A stretch of DNA of 64,000 nucleotides from Breviolum minutum Mf 1.05b.01 (GCA_000507305.1 DF239629.1:1-64000), one strand, 5' to 3'; shown: positions 51,027-64,000, counted from the stretch's first letter. Translations and numbers: made by a program. Notes: generated by a model from the letters alone, not told the origin.

Positions 51027-51212
51027 AACATGCTTCGGCACCAGTGTGTGATGCTTGGGAATGGTGGGAGAATGTGGGGTGGTATATTGACGGGTCAGGC
51101 AGTTGAAGATACCTTGATCAAACATACCGACTTCGGGGCCAACCGCCTGAAGCTCTTAGTCACTGGGCCATCAACAAAAACGGGGCCCTGGGGGGAGGTT
51201 GTTAATGTTGTT
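51027..51212 (+). CDS. Candidate exon, product unknown
   Basis: Open segment MLRHQCVMLGNGGRMWGGIL, then TGQAVEDTLIKHTDFGANRL and KLLVTGPSTKTGPWGEVVNV, running directly into a family-6 element. GCWVLIAYYNNRLQPSTT is open just after the element, in the same frame. No family recognised. Confidence 0.35.
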
Positions 51213-51318
51213 ACATCCCTGAAGATTAACGGCTGGAACATAATCATGGAGGTTTGGAAGATGACTTTCCTTTATAAATGGCCGATTTTTAGGTTCCATG
51301 TTAATCTTCCGGGCGGTT
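51212..51318 (-). repeat. Family-6 inverted-repeat element
   Basis: Inverted relative to 16228-16333; CCCTGAAGATTAACGGCTGG on the left, CCATGTTAATCTTCCGGGCG on the right. Confidence 0.7.
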
Positions 51319-53682
51319 GTTGGGTGCTAATAGCTTACTACAATAATAGGCTGCAACCATCAACTACTTGATTAAAAGCGGGCCAACACACCTGGATTCA
51401 GGTGTTGAACACGAAAGTCTTTGAGCACATTCTCTTCTGAATCAACCAGACGCTATCAGATATTTTCAAATAGCGTGGAAGGGCAATGAAAGTTTCCAGC
51501 AGATCTCAGACAATATGTCTCCCAGATACGTTGAACAGTTTTGCCTTAGTTTGTGCAGCATTTACTTTTTTTCCAAGAGCCCAATCACAGTTTGATTTTT
51601 ATGGTACAAGTGCGTGTACCTCCAAGAAAGTTCTCTCACTGAGTTGGACTTGGCCCGACCATTCAGCACAGGCTGAACTCTTTGCATAGTCAATACTGTC
51701 ATTTGAAGGATCCTCAGGCAAATGCTTTGTTGGTTTTGAGTCAAGTTAAGTTATAAAAGCGACGCGTTATAACTTGTAATGATGATGCTTATGTATGCTT
51801 ATGTTGCATACCCAAAGAGACAATGCATTGTATAAATACTCCGCCTCCTAAACTACTTACTCAAAGGTTGGTAAACACATATACTTGTACTCTGCACTGA
51901 TTTCCTAGGGTAGGTTACTTGAATTTGTCGTGACGCAGGAGATTGGCTACAACTAATTGTCGTCCAAAACTGGCCAACAGGGAGGTCTTTCCAAACTTAA
52001 ACCACGTGACATCGATCTCTTGACGGAGAGACTTTTGTCCCATTTGCCTTTCACCACGTAGGAAATTCAGGGGGCGTCTGAGCTGATGAACATGGCAGCA
52101 GACTACGATTGTTCTATGGTCATTACAGTGAGTGGAATGATCATGCCGCTACCGGTTGAGATTTCTACCACATGATCTTTGAAACCATGACTGCACACCC
52201 GCTTTTTTATGACCTACAGAAACTTATCCTGGCCTAGGATACAAACCATAATAACAAAGTCGTTTTTAAATCCCAGCTGAACGTGGGTTTAACTTTTTAA
52301 TGTTGATTGATTGAAAACAGCAGAAGTTGTGTTTCGGCCTTCATGCCCAGATCCCTTATACGGACTCTGCACTCTATGCGCAGATGCATCTCGGTTTGTC
52401 AGAGTTGAGAAGTGGATAATTACGGGTTGCTCTAGCAAAGAGAACCCATTGGTTGGACGATTAATAGCATTTGCGCCTGCAAAATTGGGGGAGGTGTTGG
52501 AAATTCTACAAGTACTATCGTATAATATGTAATCCATTCTTGGATATCCATGCATTGAGTGTTTGGACAAGGACCAAGCGTTGTCAAGATCAAGTAAATA
52601 GTATGTGCTCCCATATGTCTTCAACAAACATATTCCGAAGCAGCCTCCTCATAAAGTATCTTGCATTTGATCAAAGAAACACGATACAAAGAGCAACCAT
52701 ATTTCTTGAGAACTTCTATATAAAAGGCAATGTTCAAGTTGATATGTGTTATAAATTTCTTCAACAGAGTGAGACGAATTTGTCCTGAACCTGATGCAAA
52801 TCGTGTTTACATTACACGCCACCAATGGTAAATCTTTCCAATACCCCACCTTGGTGGCCAGGAGAGCTGAAAAAGATTAAATGGGGTCACAGCATGTCCA
52901 GGAATCATAGAATGGGTCATCAAATAGGACCCATTTTGGCGGAATCAAACTTGATGCAAATCTATCCTAAATTCGAGGGATTTCCCCTCAACAGTGCAGC
53001 GCTTGGTTTGGTAATACAATGACTCCTGATGTTTGGTATTTTAACATGTGTGTGTCTTTATGTTTGAGGAAAACATGAGTTGTGATCTTTGTCTTGCGGC
53101 TTTCTGTTGTCATGTGTTCAATGGAAGTTCTCCAGGTTTGTATCTGTGCATAATGGGATTTGGGACCTCAACAAGGGATGCTAACATTGCACACACCTTG
53201 GATGAACACTCAACAAATGACAATGTGTAGCTTTAGAAAACAAGGCAACAATGATCTAATTTATTCAGTTGACTCTTCATTTTTATTTTATTTTATGTGT
53301 TTTTTAGACATTTATATCATGCACAGTACATTATAGTACCTGTATATTTCATATGCCATTCCTGAAGAAAGTTGCCGCAACTACTTCCCACAACTGGGAC
53401 AGAAGAGAGTTTCGCCAAGAAGACAACTTCCGGATTGGGAATTAGCTGGCAAAAATCCATTAACTGGGATGTAATCTAAAGTTTATATATGAATATTAGG
53501 ATAAACTACCTATTAACTAACTGGTGCAGGATTTTTGTTTTCCATCAACCCGTATGAAATCTTAGTACCACATAGATATATCAGCGCTACCTTGCTGCGG
53601 TTTGAACCCCAGGAAGAGCGGAGATCAACAAGTGAAGATCAACACCGAGGACACCCGTGGCGAGTTAGAAGTTGGTTGACTA

Positions 53683-53788
53683 TACCCCTCCAGGGAACGT
53701 TTGTCCATATCGCACCTGCGGAAAGCCGGAAAGACATCGACTCAAAAGTGCCTTTAAAAGGGGAGATACGTTGGTTCCCAGGAGGGTA
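53683..53788. repeat. Family-1 inverted-repeat element
   Basis: TACCCCTCCAGGGAACGTTTG ... GTTGGTTCCCAGGAGGGTA, 106 bp. Confidence 0.7.
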
Positions 53789-54538
53789 TATAAGTTATAC
53801 ATTTAATCTTTATGGATTATACCTGTAACATGACTCGTCCTAAATAGTTCACAGTGAATTAGGAAGACTGTGAGTATCAGTATCTTGTAGGAACTTCGGC
53901 CCAGATATTATTGGGTCGTTGGGGAAATGAACCCAGACATTCCACAAGTGTTTAAGTACGCTTTGTTTATTTCAGGTAGGGTAATTCATGTAATTGCCGA
54001 TTCTTTGCCAAAGATATGTGGATGTCATTCCTTTTCAGCAAATCTAAGTGTGTGGATTTTGAAAGCAAAAAAAGAATTCTGGGATGACCAACAGAGTTGG
54101 GAACTGGGACCTGGAGAAACTTAGTGTAAACATGTGTCAAAGTCTCAAAATGGCCCTGTGGCAAGTTGTTTAATCAAAGTATATCAAACTCATTTTCATA
54201 TATGCTTCTTGTTGTTTTTTCCTTCAACCTTGGTACGGCTGAAGGGGTTAACCAAACAGGTTCCTATCAAAGTGTATTCAGGTGACATCACCCAACTCCT
54301 GAAGAGAATGAGTGGCCTTCACAGGAAAGTCATTCAAATTTCAACCACCAGCCATTCTCTTTTGAATGTTTCAAATTTCCATCTCTAGTGGTGATGTTAT
54401 TTAGCTACATGCCATGATTTTGATTGATTTTATAATATGTTGATTTTGATTCCCACACTTCCACCCTTACCTTATCTTACTTGAAAACTTCTTTTCATGA
54501 CAATGAGTTGATGACTTTGCCCAGTTGTTTCTTACCAG

Positions 54539-54740
54539 GGTACAAGCCGCCAGAAACAGTTGAACCAACACACCGGGGCCCCAATCCAGGAAGCAACTGG
54601 TGATGGTTATTTGTTGGAAGTCACGGCTTCTCCCACCGCGGCGCGGAAGTTGAAAAGCTTCGAAGTTTCTCGGTTTTTAGAAGAAAAAAACCCGGGAAAG
54701 GAAACTGTCCGAAACCAAACAAAAGTGACTATGACATTAC
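54539..54740 (+). CDS. Candidate exon, product unknown
   Basis: After tttcttaccag. Reads GTSRQKQLNQHTGAPIQEAT, then GDGYLLEVTASPTAARKLKS and FEVSRFLEEKNPGKETVRNQ. GC-richer than its surroundings and one of the best unassigned coding candidates. The donor is not fixed; the frame stays open to 54853. Confidence 0.4.
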
Positions 54741-54957
54741 ACTGTGGAGCCTCTAGAATTGTTGTTTTGGGGCATCATAATTCCAATATTTATTTGATTT
54801 CACTTGTGATTATATTAGAAATATCACTAATCGCTCCAGTATGCAGTTTGTAACCAGTGGGTACTGTACTGTAAGGATGATCCCGTATCGGAAGTCGGCG
54901 TTTTTCCGGGGGCGGCCTCATGTTATGTGGCTATTCCCAGCTATGGTTGAATAGGTT

Positions 54958-55068
54958 TACCCTCCTGTAAACTAACATGGCACTAGAAAAACAATCATGA
55001 ATGAAGATGTATCTCCTATGAAAGAATGGTGATCATCACCATTTCACCATGTTAGTTTGCTGGAGGGT
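54958..55068 (+). repeat. Family-1 inverted-repeat element
   Basis: TACCCTCCTGTAAACTAACA ... CATGTTAGTTTGCTGGAGGG. An ATG-led open stretch (IPYRKSAFFRGRPHVMWLFP) ends just before it. Confidence 0.75.
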
Positions 55069-55069
55069 T

Positions 55070-58000
55070 TTTGCATCGGATTTTCTTGCAGCTTGGTGAG
55101 ATTTTGTTTCACCAATCCGAGTTAAAGGCTCACTACCAGCACCCTCCAAGGGGTGGTGTTTGAACCTTAAGGGGTTGTTTAGTGGCACCCCACCTACCAT
55201 CCATTTGGCACCCCTTGGAGGATCCAGGTATGATGGTTGTATAGTGGTATTTCTTTGATGACCAGAAACCTGCTATAGGGAGCCAATGATATTTACTGGT
55301 GACTTCCGAGCAGCAAACTGAGTTTTGTTGTTGGCCAAAAAGACAGAAACAAAAACAGCGATGATTTCAGGCAAAGTCACTTAGATGCCTTTTTTCTATA
55401 CCAAAAGTTAGGGGAAGTGTCTCCAACCATAGATGTGAGTCAGTACTTTTGTTGTAAATTCACTTAAGCTCTGATGTTTACTTCAGCTTTCTTCCTGCAA
55501 TGGCCATGATCCTTTCTCATCCACGGCTGACATGAGGGAAGTCATTGAACGCTGAAATTCAGAAAGAGAGCCAAGATATCAAGAAAAAAATGAGAAGTCA
55601 CTTGCATCACTCTGACATCACCAGAATCATGCATGAACAAACAATCAATCAGTCTGTGAAACAAATAATTTCACATCAATAGTATATTTTGCCAATGCAA
55701 TAATAATATATGAACATATAGAATACAATACTATTTTGTCATGTTCTTCGTATGTTTTTTTTCAAATCGACCCTCCCGCTTTGATGCAGCTGAGGTGAGC
55801 GAAGAAGACTTTGAAATTATCTCGGCGTCGTGATGAAGATTCCACAGCACCAAAGACAGGGGTTTTGTGCCAATAAAGCAGCAAGCATCCATTCCCGTAC
55901 AAAGATGCAACATTTGAACCGTCTTGATTCATGTACCTTTGATGTGAAGGTGATGAACAGACCTAGATTTTGAGGCGTTCTTCAACGAGAAATGCCAACA
56001 AAAGTGGGATGCGATTTATATGGATCCTTAATGTAATCATTAAGATTCCATGGTACGTTTTGATTTCCAGTTGATTATGACATCATTTCCTGCGAAAACT
56101 GTAGATGACATGGCATGGTCAAAAGATCTCGAACATTGAAGTATGATTTAGCTTAATGTGAGCACATCGTTGCAGCAGACTGCATAATTCTGTATAATAT
56201 ATACGCACACACGTTACCAAGTACTATTGATTCTGAGGCAAAATTGATCAAAGTTGTATAGTTTCAAAGCAATCATTGAGCACTGTTTGTGATATCCTGC
56301 TGGCAATTCTAAGCATCAGCAAGTTTCTGGCACCATAATGTGACCTTTTATAATGACATGTTATATTACCTTACAATTAAGCTGGCACCAACTAGAAATG
56401 TCATCGCAAAATGATACGAATCTTCCAGCCAGCCTTTTTTAAGGTGTTAGGGATGTCGGTAGATTCCAAACAAGAGCACTTTGCAAGTTGGTCAGATTCG
56501 ACATCGTGTGCTTTTGACACATTGCTTTATTCTTTGGATTTGTTTGTCTTCCCAAAGTGTGAGACAGGCAATGTACAAAAACATAACTTATGTCATGTGA
56601 AAAGGTGCTGATGCTTCTTGCTGCCAGTGCTGGTGTCAGGCAAGCAGTTGCAATTTTTGAATGTTACATTATACATCAAGATTTTCTGTACTCTACTCAT
56701 TTTGTGACATTGCTGCAGGGATTTCCTGTGGACTGACATGGTTCACAGAACCTGTGAGAATGTTGGGGATAATTCTGTACAAAATGATTATCCACCACAA
56801 AAATACAAAAGCTCTGGGGATCACGCGGATGAAATGCGAGAGATCGATAATTTGACATAAATGTGGGACTTCTCAGGATGCTCCGAGACTGTTCTGCTTA
56901 GTAAACAAAAACCGGCCGTGTTGATGTACAAAACTCAGCCAACCATTTGGGATAGTCAAACCATTGGAGATATTTACCGAATCTCAATGAGGTTTTGCTG
57001 GATTTTGTTCTTCATAATAAAACTTCAATATAATAGCCAAACTCTGCATTTTTCAAAGGAAGGATCATTCAAGCACACAGAAATAGAGAGGCCGTTCACT
57101 TGATTTACCATCGATGTCCATTCACGTCCGATCCAGCGGAACATGTTCAAGACGAGCATTTGGCGGACCTCACTTTAAAAATGGTGATGTTCCATCGATT
57201 GAAATGATTGACTGACGACACCACTACTTTCCATTGCTACTTTCTTCTCAAGAAAGCCTTGGGCCTAATCATTTTTGCAGGTCAAAGCTAGTTGGTGGTT
57301 GGAAGGGAGCGATTAAGAGTCAGGGGAATCCTGAATCATCTTAGTAAGATTTTGATAAGGCTGCATTTCGTTGTCACTATAGAATGAGCGATATTATGAA
57401 CCACAAGGGATTACCGTAATCACAAAGCTCATTTCACCTATGACTGAAGTCAATAAGATTGTAATCGATATTGATCGATGATTTTCCATACACATTACAT
57501 CATTCCATTGTTTGCATAGATACTAAATGCTTCATTGATGCGTTTGCTTCTTTGCAATGGAACTAAAATCCAGGCATCACTGAAACGAGACGAACTTGTT
57601 GAGTCACACCCAAAAGGAATATGAAAATATCTACCCTGGATGCCCTTGTGAAACTGTTGATGGTTCAGAAATCCCCAGCAACCACCTGGGATGGTGCGAA
57701 AAGCCTATAGATAATGGGATATTTAGCAATTCAACTGGGTGAGCCAGCAGAGATTTTGGTTTGTGTTGGAGGGGAACTTATCTTGGAACAAAAAAGCAGG
57801 CCAACCTGGTTGCTAAAGTAGGTGAAATGCCGATTGTTTCTACCTCATGTTTTTTGGGGATCGAAACTGGCCGTCGATGGAGGGTTTGAGTCTTGAAGAG
57901 ATACTGGTATTGATATATGGAGACCCCTAAAAAGACGGTTTCACATATGGTCAATGCTTATTGATTTTGTTCAGGACTGAATATGGTTTGTAAGACGATT

Positions 58001-58800
58001 GACGTCAATGGATGGAATTTGTTTCAGCATGTTGAGCTTTTTGTTCGAAAAATCAAAATTGTGGCGATATCTCAGTTTTGTGTTAGTTACAAGATCGCCA
58101 AATAACGAAAAGCAAATGTCAACTAAATATCACCACCGCAAAAATCTCAGCTTTTGCAACAGCTTTAACTACCATCACCAACAAACAGCAAAAAACTCAG
58201 TGATGGTCCATGTCAGAGGCAGAAACCTTCATTATGCGGCCGATACCGACATTGAATTAGTTTTAAAGTTGTTCCACAAAGCAGCTTTTGCGTGCTTTTG
58301 AAATATCTTTGTTTTTTATGGGTTGATTGATGTTCTTTAAATCTAATAAGTACAAATTATATGAAACTACATGAAACTACCAATCTTTGTTTTTCACAAG
58401 CCAACAGGAAGTGGAAGCTGCTGCATGGAAACAATTGGTTTCAACGGAACGACACTACTTGAGAACGAGTTGTTGAAATTCCTTTCTTCACATCCCAGTT
58501 GTAATAAGACTAGTTTCTGTTGCAGCCAGGCATCATTTGTGGCGATTGCTGCGTCAATGGGAGGACGATGTCGATGTTGAACTTGGTGAAACAGTCTTGA
58601 TTTTTGTGTTGTTGTATACTGTTTACTGATTATTCATTGCATATGTTTAGGTGATGACATGCGGTATGCTTTTTGGGGTTTTGCTCCCCATGCCATCGGA
58701 AGGGAATCTGAATTTGGATCTGAAAGTATGTGAGAATTGTCTTAGTGCCTTCCATCTATACTCTTCATAACTCTCAAAACCGGAAAACAAAAAAGCAAAG
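55070..58800. other. No supported gene
   Basis: Mostly AT-rich. Contains a family-2 left end near 57651 (ACTGTTGATGGTTCAGAAAT) and scattered short open segments. None has both good splice signals and a recognisable product. Confidence 0.4.
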
Positions 58801-58819
58801 TTTCCTTGTAAATGACTCT

Positions 58820-59061
58820 GAGTTGGAAACTTTGGTTTGTGTTAGCCAAAATTGGATGTTGTTGAACCAACTGGATCAGAAAACAAAAACCGGAAAACCT
58901 TCTGAGTTGGTGATGTTAACCTTCGAGGCCGCGGATAAAGTGGCACAACATGCGCTTCAACGAGCGCTCGATAGCATCACGTGCACAACTGAAATCAACC
59001 GGGCTGGTTTGGGGTGTTTGAATCATGCCATAGAGGGTCTGGCTAAAACGGGGGAGCTGCG
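58820..59061 (+). CDS. Candidate exon, product unknown
   Basis: Ends at a strong donor (CTGCG|GTGAGT). Reads ETLVCVSQNWMLLNQLDQKT, ... PSELVMLTFEAADKVAQHAL, QRALDSITCTTEINRAGLGC, LNHAIEGLAKTGEL: alanine/leucine-rich helices. It may continue at 59356 after ttcag with RLEYLSDENLGLLGCPRGW (294-nt intron, phase kept). Possible upstream exon around 58652-58718 (DDMRYAFWGFAPHAIGRESE, donor GTATGT). Unknown family. Confidence 0.45.
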
Positions 59062-59355
59062 GTGAGTTGTTGATATAGAGAAGGTTTTGTTGATATGAAG
59101 TGAAAGTTCAGATTTTGTAAATCATTACTCTCCAACTACAGAAAGTTGACACCCATTTTCTCGCGTTTTTTCTCCTGGTTCATCTTCGTGTTGGCTTTTT
59201 CGTTACGTAGGTTCCATCAACTTTCTCATGTTCTTTGACGTTCGCTTCAAGGTTTGAATGTTGGATATTCTTGAATATCCATGAATATCCAAGTTGGTTA
59301 CATAACTTTCAACAAGTTTTAAGTTGATTCCTCCACTTCCTCCAAAATGCTTCAG

Positions 59356-59449
59356 GCGATTGGAATATTTGTCTGACGAGAATTTGGGTTTGTTAGGGTG
59401 TCCCAGGGGTTGGTTGTTTCATGATGTTCATGGGCATGAAAGCAGCAAT
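59356..59449 (+). CDS. Candidate exon, continues 58820-59061
   Basis: Acceptor aaatgcttcag. Reads RLEYLSDENLGLLGCPRGWL then FHDVHGHES in phase with the previous candidate. The donor is unclear. Confidence 0.35.
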
Positions 59450-61720
59450 CCCAGAGTGGGTACCTGCAGATTTAAACTGTGGGTACACAGTGGTACCTTG
59501 TTTGTTTGATGGATAGAAGGTCTGTTATAGCCATGGAAAGATGGCAAGGGAATAAAACGAAACCCTACCTATCCAGTCATCCAGTTTCTGGGGTATACCC
59601 ACTAAGAAGGCTTCCCAGTGGATATCATTGTATCATAAGGGAAGATATGTGAAATGATGATAGGCACCCTTTTGTGAGCTTGGAATGTAGAGTTTGAAGC
59701 ATAGTGGAAGTTAGATGCCGTTTTCTTTAAGGATCCTTGGATAGCCACGAATCATTGGGTGAATCATCTCCTTAGGGAACGCCGGATACATAGTCCTATG
59801 TCCAGCAGATCCTTCACTAGCTGAAGTAGGGCCAGTCTGTGAAATATGATGCCACAAGGCACCAGTACTAAGTACTACCTACTTCCGTAGCAATCACTGT
59901 TCATAACCTTCATGTCTTTTCTCTCTTGAAATTCAAGGGCTGTAACTGGCTGTAACTGAAGATCTCAATACCAAACATTACATATGGTTTATCAATGTTT
60001 ATCACTGCTTCTCATGGACAGTTCGGTGGAGTCTTTTTCAACGGTGAACTTAAGAATTTGAAACGTGAAGAAGCATACTCTTTGAAAACTATCAACCAAT
60101 GTGTCTTTCTGAAGTTACAACTTCAGTGTTAGCATGAACATTTACATCCACCATAGGTTCGCGATCAACATGCTGATGCTGTGAACAGGACAAAAGCAAA
60201 ATTGGGCCACTACCTGCCTTGAACTTGTGATTTTTGTGACTTCTGGCATTTTCTCCAGTAGTCCTGGGTATATCAAAAATCCCAAAGTTTCGGTAATAAT
60301 CCATCCCCACAAGAGTTTTCTATTTGGAGGTTCAACAGATCGGTACCCACCACATCAAGTGGCCCGAGGTTAGGCACAGCTGCCTTGAATAAAGAGGCTG
60401 GCAAAACCCACTGGGGTGGGTTGGAAGTGGGACGGGATGGAGAAAAAATAACAACAATTGATGGGGAACTATGACGGCCAGGTATGAATTCGAAATAATT
60501 CGAAAGAATGAAAGGTGATGTAAAGTTTACACTAACGTGAACGTAGATACTTGAATAAGTTCTAAGAGGTGATTTAGTAAATCGACATCATCGACCGAGA
60601 GCATTTTTGTCATCGATCCTTTCCAGTGGATCCTGAATAAAACCGTCAGAAATGCATTCAGATGACTGAAGCACCATTTTTGTTTCCTCATGTATAGCTG
60701 GGTCTGCTTAACTTTGGGTGGTGGGTTGTTCAACATGTGTGTTGGTTCCTCTCCGATGCCAAAAACGATCCCTGCAACTGGAGGCGGTAGCGTTAGCCAA
60801 AGGCAAGCTTCAGAGGCCTTTAACAAGAACAGGGGTTTGCTGACTGATCAAGTGGGTAATCTATGGTACCACAATGATTGACCCAAACATAGATGAAGAC
60901 TTTAAGACTTTGGAGTTTTTTTTGATGTTCATCGATGTTTACGATATTTGGCGGCTTTTAGGCGGAATTCCAACTATCAAGTTCAAGAAAATCGGATGAA
61001 TTGGGAAACAAAAGATTCCCCTTGAAGTGTCAGGGACTACACAGCTGCTTTCGATGACCTGACAAAGATGCAGGCAGGTACACCGACAGTGGATTCAACA
61101 TGATTTGTTTGCAGCTGAATATATCACCCCCGAAGTTTAACAGCTCACCCCGGAAGAGGAACCAGGGGCGAACTGTTAAGTTTTGGTGGTGCACCTCACC
61201 GGTGATGTTTGATTTTTCTAAGATCCACTGAATGCATCCAAACTGAGACCTGTCATCTTGACATTTCATGTTGGCGCAAAGTCTGAAATTCTTCACCCAG
61301 AGTGGCAAAGAGATGATGGCAAGTAGGTGGAACCAAAGAAACACACTAAAGATGTAGGTGAAATGATGTGATCCTTACATAAGTTATAAGTTGTAGCATT
61401 TCAACAACATGGAATCAACAACCTAAGTTGGTGATGGGAGCGCCGAACACCCAATACTTGTGGGTGACATCAGTGATAGTATTTTTGGAATTTCCAAAAT
61501 ATGTATAAACTATAAACATGATATCCCCTTGTTTTCATATCAAATGAAGTCTACATCAGCACACTCCCTTTGCAATATATATCGGTATCATCAAATTTGA
61601 GTTTAATCCTGTATTTGTTTACATTAGCGATCACTCAAGTAAATATTTTTCCTGTACAAAACAATAAATCATGTCACCTACATGTTATACGCACATATAT
61701 ACAATATGTAAGTTATATGA

Positions 61721-61753
<33 letters not shown>

Positions 61754-61768
61754 AAGATACCATGACAG
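59450..61768. other. No supported gene; one short inverted repeat
   Basis: A CACCCCCGAAGTTTAACAGC/...GAACTGTTAAGTTTTGGTGGTG inverted repeat at 61125-61191 is the only structured element I see, apart from AT dinucleotide runs. Confidence 0.45.
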
Positions 61769-61836
61769 TTTGGCAAGGCAGAGATGGAATCCTTGCTGAT
61801 CTCCATGGAGGCCTCAGGGATTTGGGGTTTTCCAAG
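61769..61836 (+). CDS. Candidate exon, product unknown
   Basis: Acceptor accatgacag, reads WQGRDGILADLHGGLRDLGF then SK, donor AAG|GTGAGG. A family-2 element starts at 61843, exactly after the six-base donor. Confidence 0.4.
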
Positions 61837-61842
61837 GTGAGG

Positions 61843-61880
61843 TACTGTTGATGGTTCAGAAATCCGGCGTTTACCAGGTT
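61843..61880 (+). repeat. Family-2 left end (truncated)
   Basis: TACTGTTGATGGTTCAGAAA then TCCGGCGTTTACC. No matching right end within 150 bp. An isolated right end (ATCGCCGGATTTTTCCATCA) lies near 63210. Confidence 0.6.
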
Positions 61881-62032
61881 GAGGTTCGTAGTTCATACAT
61901 GTTCATACCATTATTTACGGCATGGGTATCAAAAAAAATATTAGGATCAACAAATGAATATTTTTAGGATCAAGAAAAAAGTATTCCAAAACCATGCAAA
62001 AACGCAGGACAACGGCCCCTCCAACCAAGGAG

Positions 62033-62375
62033 ACGAAGAAAGGAGGAAACGAAGAAAGAAAGAAACAAAGAAACCAGAAAAAACGAGGAAACGAGGCAAC
62101 GAAGAAACGAGGCAACGAAGAAACGAGGCAACGAAGAAACGAGGAAACGAAGAAACGAGGAAACGAAGAAACGAGGAAACGAAGAAACGAAGAAACGAAG
62201 AAACGAGGAAACGAAGAAATGAGGAAACAAAGAAAGGAAGAAACAAAGAAATGAAGGAAATGAGAAACGAAGACACGAAGAAATGAGGAAACGAAGAAAT
62301 GAAGGAAGCGAGGAAACGAAGAAACGAGGCAAACGAAGAAACAACGAGATCAGAAGAAACAAAGAAACGAAGAAA
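62033..62375 (+). repeat. Polypurine tandem array (GAAACGA type)
   Basis: Strand-asymmetric purine tract, repeating GAAGAAACGAGGAAAC with 12-15-nt register. Its Arg/Lys/Glu-rich and Phe/Ser-rich ORFs are artefacts. Confidence 0.9.
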
Positions 62376-62689
62376 TGATACTCAAAGAGAACATATTTGC
62401 AGTACATTGCGTAGTACTTTGAACACCAAGGGTTTCACAGGTTTGGACATGTGTAAAATATGAACCAAGGCCACAAAGCTGGATGCTAAGGCCCATTTAT
62501 CACACACATACAACGTGCCTGCACCTATGATTGCAAACCTGCACATGGTTTAGCAGCGCCTCCCCTCCAACCCCCCTCCAGCTTCTTCAAGCCAAAACCA
62601 AGCCAAGCCTTTTTCTTAGAACCAGCTCCCCTCATGCCTTTTGCACAAGTAGCGAGCTTTCATCAGTGATAATGTTTTTTCGACAAAGC

Positions 62690-63180
62690 TTTTACCGCGG
62701 TATCTACTAGCAGCACCCTCAATACCAGTGTTTTCTTTTTTAACATTTTGGACAATTTTTTTGATCTTATTTTTTTTTGATCCCTCACCCTTATGGACCC
62801 TTATGTCTAGCCAAAACCATGGTATTCACAGCACTCTTGCTGTAGCAAAACCATGGTATTCGCGACGCGTCGAACATTCGTCTAACCAAGAGCTTGGTAT
62901 CTACTAGCAGCCCCCTCAAAATCATTGATATTTTCAGCATTTGACTTTTTTTTGATCCCAATGATATTTTTTTCGATCCCTGACCCTTATGGACCCTTAT
63001 GTCGGGCCAAAACCTCAGTATTCGCAGCACTTTTGCAAACTAAAGTAGCAAAACCATGGTATTCGCGACGCTTTCGAACATTCGTCGAACCAAAACCTTG
63101 GTATCTAGTATCAGCACCCTCAAAATCATTGATATCTTCAACATTTTTTTGATCCTAATATTTTTTTGATCCCTCACCCA
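62690..63180 (+). repeat. ~200-bp tandem repeat, 2.5 units
   Basis: GGTATCTACTAGCAGC recurs near 62699 and 62896, and as GGTATCTAGTATCAGC near 63099. ACCATGGTATTCGCGACGC and ACCCTTATGGACCCTTATGT are also repeated at matching spacing. Confidence 0.8.
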
Positions 63181-64000
63181 TTTATTTACAAGGGTTTATA
63201 TTTTCCAGGTGGTGATCGCCGGATTTTTCCATCAACTGTAAATTGTGATTGTTGTTACTACCTCTCAACAAGAATAACTCTCAGTGTTGAGCTTTTGGTT
63301 GGTAAGACTGTATCGGAGGCGTTTGAATCTGAGTGACATGTGCGATTATTTATTCCATTTGTAAATGCATGCCCTATAGCAACGCGCGCCTTTTTCATTG
63401 CCATGTCAGTTGCCAGAGGACACGATATGGAGGTTTCATCTATTTTTTCAACAACGGATGATGTAAGAAGTTCCCACCAAACAGATGTATTTTTGCACGC
63501 CTCTTCTCAGTCAGCGGGTTGACTTGCTGCGCACTGTGCCTTCGGCCAGGAAGAAACAGAGCTGAAAGTGATGAAAGGACACAAGGACCGCCCAGAAAAG
63601 GTGAAGTCTACCTTGGAGGTTGGAAATTTTGCATCATCTGATCATCTCACTTGCAAATTTTCATATCCCCACCAAAAGCCCAAAATACTGATTTGTTAAA
63701 AGAAAACACATCGATTTTAACATCATGCAAGACTTCAAGGTCCCAAGGAGTTCATGATGGATTAGCATTTGATTGCTGTAGGACTTGTGGCAGGAAGCTC
63801 GTCCACTGCTACGTTGCTCGGTGCAGCCTTGGATCGATGAAACATCGTTTCCGTGGATTTGGTTTTCCCCTGCAAAATAGGCCGCTTCCCAAAACGAAAT
63901 TCGTTTCCATCGTTTCCCAAACCACCATTTTTCAGGTGGCAAGAACCACTGAACCACCATGTTTATCAATTTTTCAGGTGGCAAGCTGTTAGTTTTTTTT
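63181..64000. other. No firmly supported gene
   Basis: Short open segments only (e.g. 63340-63522). Near 63780-63830 one frame is Cys-rich (CCRTCGRKLVHCYVARC), but I cannot support it. The window ends in a ...TTTTTCAGGTGGCAAGCTGTTAG family-1-like end. Confidence 0.4.

Noticed and set aside
61947..62407. Arg/Lys/Glu-rich and Phe/Ser-rich ORFs on both strands
   Set aside because: Produced by the polypurine tandem array.

Overview
The window looks like nuclear DNA of an intron-rich, repeat-rich microbial eukaryote, most likely an alga. A dinoflagellate is my best guess (about 0.6): the LINE-like and repetitive ORFs at 4.5-11.8 kb resemble protein families I remember from Symbiodiniaceae genomes, every exon I can assign to a family lies on one strand, and one exon seems to use a GC donor. 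No spliced-leader sequence, rRNA or tRNA was seen, so a stramenopile or haptophyte alga is not excluded. No bacterial operon structure is present. Most ORFs over 60 codons are noise or antisense shadows.

Layout. 0-4.4 kb: repeats and a weak candidate exon. 4.47-5.15 kb and 11.70-11.81 kb: two parts of the C-terminal end of a LINE-like reverse-transcriptase ORF. Between them sits a 6.55-kb element (5151-11696) with 20-bp perfect terminal inverted repeats, a possible 3-bp target duplication, mirrored subterminal AAGAAGC/GCTTCTT repeats, a 54-bp tandem array and a row of minus-strand ORFs. The element carries about 42 copies of a 14-16-nt inverted repeat that I do not find elsewhere in the window. 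Read on the ORF strand this is AGCYU-loop-ARGCU, with covarying stem bases, and almost every 4-nt loop is a GNRA tetraloop. This is the most striking feature of the window.

12-29 kb: unassigned candidate exons on the plus strand among many short inverted-repeat elements. 29.9-48.7 kb: a recognisable gene, an HflX/GTPBP6-family GTPase, cut into about a dozen short exons in the correct protein order over roughly 19 kb. Its introns hold most of the repeats. One exon (47.36-47.49 kb) changes reading frame several times, which suggests either decay or assembly indels. 49-64 kb: further weak candidate exons, microsatellite-like arrays and short repeats.

Throughout 0.2-61 kb there are at least eight families of roughly 90-150-bp elements with long terminal inverted repeats (MITE- or introner-like). 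At several of them a GT sits at or just before the left end and an AG inside the right repeat. In two cases removing the element joins two open segments in frame, so some of these elements may be introns. Open-frame evidence alone proved unreliable here: several long open segments fall inside HflX introns where no exon is expected. Unassigned exons therefore carry low confidence.
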